This document shows positions 6,892-11,819 of a stretch of DNA of 11,819 bases, piece by piece; positions within the stretch are counted from its first letter, which is position 1, and each line of letters starts with the position of its first letter. This DNA is from an uncultured Slackia sp. (GTDB taxonomy: Bacteria; Actinomycetota; Coriobacteriia; Coriobacteriales; Eggerthellaceae): assembly GCA_900553775.1 (NCBI GenBank), contig USEZ01000047.1:1-11819 (forward strand), written 5' to 3'. The position numbers were made by a program, and so were the translations under genes. A model generated the notes under the pieces. The model worked only from the letters and a program-made list of their open reading frames with translations, made no database searches and was not told the DNA's origin.

Positions 6892-8774
6892 TGAACAACC
6901 GCGACACGCAGCTTGCCCGCAAGGCACGCGCCGTGGAGGGCAGGCCCTTCGGCCCGGGCAGCAAAACCGACAAGCAAGGCAAAACCATGACGGGGGCGCA
7001 GGCGGTCATCGCCTCGCTCGAAGCCGAAGGGGTCGACACCATCTTCGGCTACCCCGGCGGCCAGGCGATCAAAATCTACGACGCGCTCTACGATTCGAAG
7101 AAGATCCGCCACGTGCTAGCCCGCCACGAGCAGGGCGCCACGCATATGGCCGACGGCTACGCCCGCGCCACCGGCAAGGTGGGCGTGGTGCTGGTGACCA
7201 GCGGCCCAGGCGCCACGAACACCGTGACGGGCATCGCCACCGCCTGCATGGACAGCGTTCCCATGGTGATCATCACGGGGCAGGTCACGCGCGGCGTGAT
7301 CGGCACCGATGCCTTCCAGGAATCCGACATCGTGGGCATCACCATGCCCGTGGTCAAGCACAGCTTCCTGCTGCAGTCCACCGACGACCTCACGCGCACG
7401 TTCCGCGAAGCGTTCTACATCGCATCCACCGGGCGCCCGGGGCCGGTGCTCATCGACATTCCGAGCGATCTTGCCAGCGCCGAGATGGTGTTCGAATACC
7501 CCGACAGCGTGAATCTGCCCAGCTACCGCCCCACCTATCGCGGCAACGCCAAGCAGATCAAGCAGGCCGTGAACCTCATCGAGGCGTCGAAGCGCCCGCT
7601 GCTCTACGCGGGCGGCGGCGTGGTTGCCTCGCATGCCTGCGCCGAACTGGCAGAGCTCGCCCGCACCATGCAGATTCCCGTGGTCACCACGCTCATGGCC
7701 AAGGGGGCCTTCCCCGCCAGCGACCCGCTCAACCTGGGACCCGTGGGCATGCACGGCTCCAAATACGCCAACATGGCCATGACCGAATGCGACCTGCTCA
7801 TCTGCGTGGGCGCGCGCTTCTCCGACCGTGTGACCGGCAAGCTTTCCGAGTTCGCCCCGCATGCGAAAACCATCCATATCGACATCGACCCCGCCGAAAT
7901 CGGCAAGATCCGCGACCCGCAGGTGCCCATCGTGGGCGACGCGCAGGGCATTCTTGCCGGCATGAACGAGCAGATCGCCAAAGCGGGACTTTCCCCGGTG
8001 GGCGCGCAGTGGTTCGCCCAATGCGACGAATGGCGCCGCCGCTGGCCGTTCTACCACGATTCTTTCGAAGACTTCCCCGGCCAGATCGTGCCCGAGATCG
8101 TGCTGGACACGCTTTCGGCGAAGCTCGACGACAACGCCTCCATCGTGACCACCGAGGTCGGCCAGCATCAGATGTGGGCCCATCAGCACATCGCCCGCGA
8201 GCATGCGCGCGCCTTCCTTTCGAGCGGCGGCCTGGGAACCATGGGCTTCGGCTTTCCCGCGGCCATCGGCGCGCAGATCGGATGCCCCGATGCGCAGGTG
8301 GTCTGCGTCGCGGGAGACGGCAGCTTCCAGATGAACAGCCAGGAAATGGCCACGGCCGCGATCAACGGCGCGCCCGTGAAGGCGCTCATCCTGGACAATC
8401 GCGCGCTCGGCATGGTGCACCAATGGCAGAAGCTCTTCTACCGCGAGCGCTATTCGTCCACGCTGCTCGACGCCAACCCCGATTTCGTGAAGTTGGCCGA
8501 CGCCTACGGCTGGCAGGGCGAACGCGTCGAAAACCCCGACGAGGTGGACGCCGCGATCGACCGCATGCTGGCAAGCGAAGGCCCCTACCTGCTCGACGTG
8601 GCCATCTCGCCCGAACAGAACGTCTACCCCATGGTGGCCCCGGGCGCGGCGCTCGACGATATCATCGGCGCAATCGACCTTACCGTGGGCGGCGTGCGCG
8701 TGACCGAAAAGGGAGCGGGCGCGAAAGGCCCCCAGGGCGATTCCGACGCAGAAGGCGAAGAAGGCGAGGAATAA
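6888..8774 (+). CDS. ilvB: Acetolactate synthase, large (catalytic) subunit
   Basis: 628 residues; condenses two pyruvates to 2-acetolactate, or pyruvate with 2-oxobutyrate to acetohydroxybutyrate, using thiamine diphosphate, magnesium and FAD. N-terminal TPP-binding domain with GYPGGQ and catalytic glutamate E81 in RHEQGA, a central FAD-binding domain (about 220-370), and a C-terminal TPP domain with GDG (476-478) and the metal-binding N504 in ILDN. ATG overlaps the ilvD stop (ATGA), consistent with coupled translation, and GGGGG lies 10 nt upstream. The family usually begins near MTGAQAV, which here is residue 34 (position 6987, with AAGG 8 nt upstream). The first 33 residues may thus be a lineage-specific extension or untranslated. 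An unusual Gly/Glu-rich acidic tail (about 607-628) follows the last conserved block. It shares one nucleotide with ilvN (TAATG), so the two subunits should be made in step. Confidence 0.97.
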   Translation: MMNNRDTQLARKARAVEGRPFGPGSKTDKQGKTMTGAQAVIASLEAEGVDTIFGYPGGQAIKIYDALYDSKKIRHVLARHEQGATHMADGYARATGKVGVVLVTSGPGATNTVTGIATACMDSVPMVIITGQVTRGVIGTDAFQESDIVGITMPVVKHSFLLQSTDDLTRTFREAFYIASTGRPGPVLIDIPSDLASAEMVFEYPDSVNLPSYRPTYRGNAKQIKQAVNLIEASKRPLLYAGGGVVASHACAELAELARTMQIPVVTTLMAKGAFPASDPLNLGPVGMHGSKYANMAMTECDLLICVGARFSDRVTGKLSEFAPHAKTIHIDIDPAEIGKIRDPQVPIVGDAQGILAGMNEQIAKAGLSPVGAQWFAQCDEWRRRWPFYHDSFEDFPGQIVPEIVLDTLSAKLDDNASIVTTEVGQHQMWAHQHIAREHARAFLSSGGLGTMGFGFPAAIGAQIGCPDAQVVCVAGDGSFQMNSQEMATAAINGAPVKALILDNRALGMVHQWQKLFYRERYSSTLLDANPDFVKLADAYGWQGERVENPDEVDAAIDRMLASEGPYLLDVAISPEQNVYPMVAPGAALDDIIGAIDLTVGGVRVTEKGAGAKGPQGDSDAEGEEGEE

Positions 8775-9250
8775 TGAAGCACATCCTTTCCGTCTTGGTG
8801 GAAAACAAGCCGGGCGTGCTTTCGCGCGTGACCGGGCTCATTTCGAGGCGCGGCTTCAACATCGAATCGCTCACCGTGGCTCCGACCGAAGACGTCACCA
8901 TGTCGCGCATGACCGTCATCGTCAACGCCGACGAGATGGGCTTCGAGCAAATCACCAAGCAGCTGCACAAGCTGGTGAGCGTGTACAAGATCAGCGACCT
9001 GACCGACGAGGATGCGATCGAACGCGAGCTTGCCCTGTTCAAGGTATGCGCGCCGCCCGAACGCCGCCACGAGGTGATCGAGATCGCGAACCTCTTCCGC
9101 GCCAACATCGTGGACGTGGGCAAGGCGTCGCTGACGATCGAGGCCACGGGCGACGAAAGCAAGCTGGGGGCGCTCGAGGATCTATTCCGCGCCTACGGCA
9201 TCAAGCAGCTCACCCGCACCGGCAAAATCGCCATGTCGCGCGGGGCGTAA
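8774..9250 (+). CDS. ilvN: Acetolactate synthase, small (regulatory) subunit
   Basis: 158 residues, the standard length for the short class of this subunit, which binds the catalytic subunit, raises its activity and confers feedback inhibition, usually by valine. Seen: an N-terminal ACT domain (about 4-75), with the typical ENKPGVLSRVTGLISRRGFNIESLTVAPT segment in which N11, G14 and N29 belong to the effector-binding interface in the family, and a C-terminal domain (about 83-155) with ELALFKV and ANLFRANIVDVG. Some databases name this gene ilvH. The start ATG overlaps the ilvB stop by one base, with GAGGA 3 nt and AAGG 9 nt upstream. The next gene, ilvC, is separated by a folded 329-bp gap rather than coupled. 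Confidence 0.97.
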   Translation: MKHILSVLVENKPGVLSRVTGLISRRGFNIESLTVAPTEDVTMSRMTVIVNADEMGFEQITKQLHKLVSVYKISDLTDEDAIERELALFKVCAPPERRHEVIEIANLFRANIVDVGKASLTIEATGDESKLGALEDLFRAYGIKQLTRTGKIAMSRGA

Positions 9251-9261
9251 GGCATCCGATC

Positions 9262-9363
9262 GGGGGCAGCGGGGCCTCGTGCTCGAACAGTCCTGGGCTC
9301 GCGCGAACAGCGCATCGCGCTGTTCGGCTCGTGCGGAACTGCGCGCGCGGCCCCGCTGCCCCC
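9262..9363 (+). other. Long rod-like hairpin in the ilvN-ilvC gap
   Basis: A 15-bp perfect G+C-rich stem (9262-9276 with 9349-9363) closes a 102-nt element beginning 11 nt after the ilvN stop. Inside are a nearly paired segment (GTGCTCG with CGCGCGC; CAGTCC with GGAACTG through a bulged A) and a perfect 10-bp apical stem (CGAACAGCGC at 9304-9313 with GCGCTGTTCG at 9317-9326, loop ATC). No T-run follows, so it is not a standard intrinsic terminator. Likely roles are an mRNA processing or stability element that sets ilvC levels apart from ilvDBN, or partial termination. Confidence 0.7.
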
Positions 9364-9364
9364 C

Positions 9365-9556
9365 TCCTTGGACGTTTTCGCCCCCGCGCGACCGGGTTGC
9401 ATCCTCGGTACGGGCGAGCCGCTCCAAGGATGGGGTGGGAACTCACGCTGCTGGAAGGCAGGTGCGATGCCCAGGGAAATGCTCGGCTGCAAACAGGGGC
9501 GCTGCGGCGCCCTGGGAGACAATGAGGAATTTTCGGCGCTCGACCGGGTGCCGAAG
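9365..9556 (+). promoter_or_regulatory. Structured ilvC leader with alternative pairings, unclassified
   Basis: A second folded domain between the rod hairpin and the ilvC ribosome binding site. TCCTTGGA (9365-9372) pairs with TCCAAGGA (9423-9430), enclosing TCGCCC/GGGCGA (9378-9383/9412-9417) and ACCGG/TCGGT (9391-9395/9405-9409). Then CAC-g-CTGC pairs with GCAGGTG (9444-9464). CCCTGGG (9510-9516) can pair with CCCAGGG (9470-9476), or its first part can join a local hairpin with CAGGG-g-CGC and a TGCG loop (9494-9514); the two are mutually exclusive. TTCGGC/GCCGAA (9532-9537/9550-9555) lies just before the Shine-Dalgarno. A 31-codon frame (9430-9525) with clustered Leu codons crosses the region but has a poor start. 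No promoter is evident. I could not assign it to a known riboswitch class. Confidence 0.5.
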
Positions 9557-9579
9557 AGAATAGAAAAGGAGATTTCACG

Positions 9580-10578
9580 ATGGCCGTCACTATTTATTAC
9601 GAGCAGGATTGCGACGCTTCGATCATCCAGAACACCAAGGTCGCCGTCATCGGCTACGGCTCTCAGGGCCATGCCCATGCGCTGAACCTCATGGATTCCG
9701 GCGTTGACGTGCGCGTCGGCCTGCGCGAGGGCTCCTCTTCGTGGGCCAAGGCCGAAGAGGCCGGCCTGAAGGTGACCACCATGGATGAGGCCGCCGAAGA
9801 GGCCGACCTCATCATGATGCTGGTGCCTGACGAGCTGCAGCCCGCGATCTACAAGGAGCACATCGAAGCGCACCTCAAGCCCGGCAACACGCTGGCGTTC
9901 GCGCACGGATTCAACATCCATTACGGCTACATCGTGGCCCCCGAAGGCGTGAACGTGATCATGTGCGCCCCGAAGGGCCCCGGCCACATCGTGCGCCGCC
10001 AGTACACCGAAGGCTCGGGCGTGCCCTGCCTTGCCTGCGTCGCCCAGGATGCCACCGGCAGCGCATGGGATCTGGCCCTGTCCTACGCCTGGGGCGTGGG
10101 CGGCGCCCGCTCCGGCATCATCAAGGCCACCTTCAAGGAAGAAACCGAAGAAGACCTGTTCGGCGAGCAGGCCGTGCTCTGCGGCGGCTTGGTCGAGCTG
10201 GTGAAGGCCGGCTTCGAAACGTTGACTGAGGCGGGCTATCCGCCGGAGCTGGCCTACTTCGAGTGCTACCACGAGATGAAGATGATCGTCGACCTCATGT
10301 ACGAGAGCGGCATCCACTTCATGAACTACTCCATCTCCAACACCGCCGAGTACGGCGAGTACTACGCGGGCCCCAAGGTCATCAACGAGCAGAGCCGCGA
10401 GGCCATGAAGCTCATCCTGGAGCGCATCCAGAACGGCGAGTTCGCCCGCGAGTTCGTGGCCGACTGCGAGAACGGCCACAAGTGGCTGCTCGAGCAGCGA
10501 GAGGCCATCAACGGCCACGAGATCGAGCAGACCGGCGAGAAGATCCGCTCCATGTTCAGCTGGATCAAGAAAGACTAA
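9580..10578 (+). CDS. ilvC: Ketol-acid reductoisomerase, class I
   Basis: 332 residues, the length of short (class I) enzymes. It isomerises and reduces acetolactate or acetohydroxybutyrate to the dihydroxy acids that IlvD then uses. The N-terminal Rossmann domain has GYGSQG (25-30) and the cofactor loop VGLREGSSSW; R49, S52 and S54 are of the kind that bind the 2'-phosphate, so NADPH use is expected. The C-terminal knotted domain holds the active site: H109, K132, D192 and E196 in EDLFGEQ, E228, E232, and S253 near the family's substrate-binding serine. An ideal Shine-Dalgarno AAGGAG (9566-9571) lies 8 nt before the ATG. Unlike ilvDBN it is not overlapped with its neighbour and has a long folded leader, so its expression may be set separately, perhaps because more enzyme is needed. 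From memory, the enzyme of the coriobacterium Slackia exigua has been studied as a class I representative. Confidence 0.97.
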   Translation: MAVTIYYEQDCDASIIQNTKVAVIGYGSQGHAHALNLMDSGVDVRVGLREGSSSWAKAEEAGLKVTTMDEAAEEADLIMMLVPDELQPAIYKEHIEAHLKPGNTLAFAHGFNIHYGYIVAPEGVNVIMCAPKGPGHIVRRQYTEGSGVPCLACVAQDATGSAWDLALSYAWGVGGARSGIIKATFKEETEEDLFGEQAVLCGGLVELVKAGFETLTEAGYPPELAYFECYHEMKMIVDLMYESGIHFMNYSISNTAEYGEYYAGPKVINEQSREAMKLILERIQNGEFAREFVADCENGHKWLLEQREAINGHEIEQTGEKIRSMFSWIKKD

Positions 10579-10663
10579 GACCGCCGGAGCGATCGCCCCG
10601 GGCCGGATGCCGGCGCAGCCCGGCGGTCGGGCGCCTCGGCGCTCCTGCCGCCGCGCCCGACCG
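10579..10663 (+). other. Overlapping alternative hairpins after ilvC
   Basis: GACCGCCGG (10579-10587, directly after the stop codon) pairs perfectly with CCGGCGGTC (10620-10628). CGGTCGGGCGC (10624-10634) pairs perfectly with GCGCCCGACCG (10653-10663). The two stems share 10624-10628, so only one can form at a time. No T-run follows either. They may protect the 3' end or assist the downstream terminator. Confidence 0.6.
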
Positions 10664-10686
10664 GCCTGAAAAACGCACGAGCCCTC

Positions 10687-10717
10687 GGAAGGGCGCCCCA
10701 CGGCGCCCTTCCTTCTC
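10687..10717 (+). terminator. Intrinsic terminator of the ilv operon
   Basis: A perfect 11-bp stem, GGAAGGGCGCC (10687-10697) with GGCGCCCTTCC (10702-10712), CCAC loop, followed by TTCTC. It lies 108 nt after the ilvC stop. The T-tract is short, but stem strength and position support termination. On the minus strand a TTTTT run occurs about 13 nt beyond the stem, so it might also catch transcripts coming from the convergent HTH gene. Confidence 0.75.
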
Positions 10718-10767
10718 GATGCGTCCGTCCGACAGGCGACACGCCCCTTGCGGCTATCGCACTTCTT

Positions 10768-10932
10768 TTAATCGAAGACGAAGATATCCTCTATGGGAGC
10801 TTGCACGGCCTTCGAAATGCCGATCGCCAATTTCAGCGAAGGGTTGTACTGCGCCTTTTCCAATCGCATGATCGTTTCTCGCCGAACTCCGACCTTTTCG
10901 GCAAGCTGCTCCTGCGTCAACCCCTGCGCCAC
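10768..10932 (-). CDS. Small XRE-family helix-turn-helix regulator, 5' end apparently frameshifted
   Basis: Open frame from GTG at 10932 gives 54 residues; the protein-like frame extends further up as F-E-C-N-L-K-A-Y-R-V-A-Q-G but has no ATG, GTG or TTG before a stop at 11008-11010. Seen: LTQEQLAEKVGVRRETIMRLE, the HTH helices, then YNPSLKLAI and IEDIFVFD, the hallmarks of the short cytoplasmic Cro/CI-like subfamily that begins about 12 residues before LTQ. Two ATGs (10993, 10981) just after the SRAP stop are in another frame that ends at a TAA (10949-10951). Removing one base from the five-G run (10965-10969) would join them into a 74-residue protein beginning MAAAMLCGGADFECNLK. So the gene is a frameshifted pseudogene, phase-variable, or misread at a homopolymer. 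It could also start at GTG, with AAGG 8 nt upstream but part of helix 1 lost. DNA-binding role by family; target unknown. Confidence 0.7.
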   Translation of the reverse strand: MAQGLTQEQLAEKVGVRRETIMRLEKAQYNPSLKLAIGISKAVQAPIEDIFVFD

Positions 10933-10996
10933 ACGGTACGCCTTGAGGTTACATTCGAAATCCGCCCCCGCCGCAAAGCATGGCGGCCGCCATCCG

Positions 10997-11671
10997 CTAA
11001 AACAGGCTCATCTGGCCGCCGATGGAAGCATCGGGACGCAACGGCCGCCGTCCAAGACGCGCTTCCAACGCAATGCCGCTTCTGTCGGCAAGCGACGCGA
11101 ACCCGTCGCCAAGCCACCGCCATGCTTCATGCCACGAAAGCACGAGAGGCATGCGGTCGTGAACAGGGGCGACGCTTTCGTTCGGGCGCGTTGTCACGAT
11201 GGAGAACCTCCCGTCTTGCCGCACGCCCGCCAGTAAAACCGGAGCCGCATCGGGCATGCCGAACGAATAGGAGTTGCGGCGCTTCTTCGCGCCGACCGCC
11301 CCTTGCTCGAACGTGCCGTCGTACCCGAAGCGATTCTGCGTTTCGAAAAAACGCACGGCAGGCACGATGCAGCGGCCCTGCGCTATCGCAGAACTCCACA
11401 TGGTGCCGCCGGGAGACAACGCCGTTTCAATGCGCGTGTTGAACACGGGGCGCTTCGCCCACGGCGCGGAAAATCCCCAGACGGCATCGGTCGACGCAAG
11501 GCCGCCCGATGCGCCTTGCGCGATGATGCGCGCGGATGCGCCGGGAAAGGCGTCGTCGCGAGGCGATCGAGCGGGCCAATCGGGCTCCCACTCCGGGCGG
11601 ACGCCGCATTCGATCGCACGCATAACGTCTTCCACCTCGTCATGCGTCAGCATGGTGAACCGATGGCACAC
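10997..11671 (-). CDS. SRAP-domain abasic-site DNA-protein crosslinking protein (YedK/HMCES family)
   Basis: 224 residues from a GTG start. SRAP proteins form a thiazolidine crosslink between their N-terminal cysteine and abasic sites in single-stranded DNA, shielding them during replication. All catalytic residues are visible: C2 (exposed after Met removal) in MCHRF, N78 and R80 in FNTRIE, E110 in CIVPAVRFFE, and H171 in VHDRMP. The GTG at 11671 is chosen because AAGGAGG lies 5 nt upstream (11677-11683) and because only this start makes the catalytic cysteine residue 2. Upstream in-frame ATGs (11686, 11812) would bury the cysteine and the longest runs into a tandem repeat. The protein ends QMSLF, resembling the bacterial sliding-clamp-binding pentapeptide. 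The XRE gene follows within a few bases, suggesting one transcript. I found no clear promoter or LexA box upstream. Confidence 0.93.
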   Translation of the reverse strand: MCHRFTMLTHDEVEDVMRAIECGVRPEWEPDWPARSPRDDAFPGASARIIAQGASGGLASTDAVWGFSAPWAKRPVFNTRIETALSPGGTMWSSAIAQGRCIVPAVRFFETQNRFGYDGTFEQGAVGAKKRRNSYSFGMPDAAPVLLAGVRQDGRFSIVTTRPNESVAPVHDRMPLVLSWHEAWRWLGDGFASLADRSGIALEARLGRRPLRPDASIGGQMSLF

Positions 11672-11724
11672 AGGTCCCTCCTTCATCGCTGCGCCCCGTC
11701 GACATGCCCTGCCCCTTGGCGGCA

Positions 11725-11819
11725 GTCGGCACGTCGGCACGTCGGCACGTCGGCACGTCGGCACGTCGGCACGTCGGCACGTCGGCACGTCGGCACGTCG
11801 GCACGTCGGCACGTCGGCA
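11725..11819. repeat. Tandem array of the 8-bp unit GTCGGCAC
   Basis: Eleven perfect copies plus 7 bases of a twelfth, with no interruption or sequence change, running to the window edge and probably beyond. The unit is not a multiple of three, so it reads in all frames with an 8-residue period (for example PTCRRADV on the minus strand). It lies 54 bp upstream of the SRAP start. Such arrays change length by slippage; it might tune promoter spacing, be part of a neighbouring gene's end, or mark an assembly break. Confidence 0.95.

Noticed and set aside
4903..6927. 674-codon minus-strand frame opposite ilvD
   Set aside because: Shadow of ilvD; no recognisable domain, no ribosome binding site, composition typical of antisense frames.
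9304..9326. LexA/SOS box (CGAAC...GTTCG)
   Set aside because: The half-sites are part of a perfect 10-bp RNA-type hairpin with the wrong internal spacing and sit between ilv genes.
9430..9530. Cobalamin riboswitch in the ilvC leader
   Set aside because: Only short resemblances (GGAA, GGTGCGA, GGGAGAC); the full core and B12 box are not present, and ilvC is not a typical target.
10793..11442. Plus-strand frames of 147 and 213 codons opposite the SRAP and HTH genes
   Set aside because: Antisense shadows without domains; the minus strand carries complete catalytic and HTH motifs.
11725..11819. CRISPR array or coding repeat domain
   Set aside because: The unit is 8 bp with no spacers; the minus-strand PTCRRADV repeat peptide is simply the array read in frame and would hide the SRAP catalytic cysteine.

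Overview
The window looks like a chromosomal segment of a high-GC anaerobic actinobacterium, most likely class Coriobacteriia (Eggerthellaceae, near Slackia, Eggerthella or Gordonibacter). This is inferred from strong G/C third-position codon use, tandem LytR-CpsA-Psr (LCP) proteins with long hydrophilic cytoplasmic tails, a class I ketol-acid reductoisomerase and a dihydroxyacid dehydratase lacking the third cluster cysteine typical of the oxygen-tolerant [2Fe-2S] enzymes. No database search was possible.

Left part (1-4740), cell envelope. Two paralogous LCP genes lie on the minus strand. The left one runs off the window edge; the right one is complete and ends before a clear intrinsic terminator. 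Diverging from them on the plus strand is a membrane-anchored NodB-type polysaccharide deacetylase with all five catalytic motifs. LCP enzymes attach glycopolymers to peptidoglycan and NodB enzymes deacetylate glycans, so this is a wall or surface-glycan locus.

Middle part (4741-10717), branched-chain amino-acid biosynthesis. A near-consensus sigma-70-type promoter (TTGAAG, 16 bp, TATAAT) precedes a leader of about 255 nt and then ilvD, ilvB and ilvN, which overlap by 4 nt and 1 nt. After a 329-bp heavily folded gap comes ilvC, followed by hairpins and a strong terminator. Together these genes supply acetolactate synthase (catalytic and regulatory subunits), ketol-acid reductoisomerase and dihydroxyacid dehydratase, the shared steps to valine and isoleucine and to the precursor of leucine. 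The ilvD leader and the ilvN-ilvC gap both contain many perfect stems and mutually exclusive pairings. They are the best candidates here for undescribed regulation.

Right part (10768-11819), minus strand. A SRAP-family (YedK/HMCES) abasic-site DNA-protein crosslinking protein starts at a GTG that places its catalytic cysteine at position 2 and ends in a sequence resembling a sliding-clamp-binding motif. Just downstream is a small XRE-type helix-turn-helix gene whose frame seems to be broken at a run of five G. The window ends inside a tandem array of an 8-bp unit upstream of the SRAP gene.

I do not see a mobile element, CRISPR array, tRNA, rRNA or defence island. The genes are mostly ordinary; the interest is in the untranslated regions and small details.
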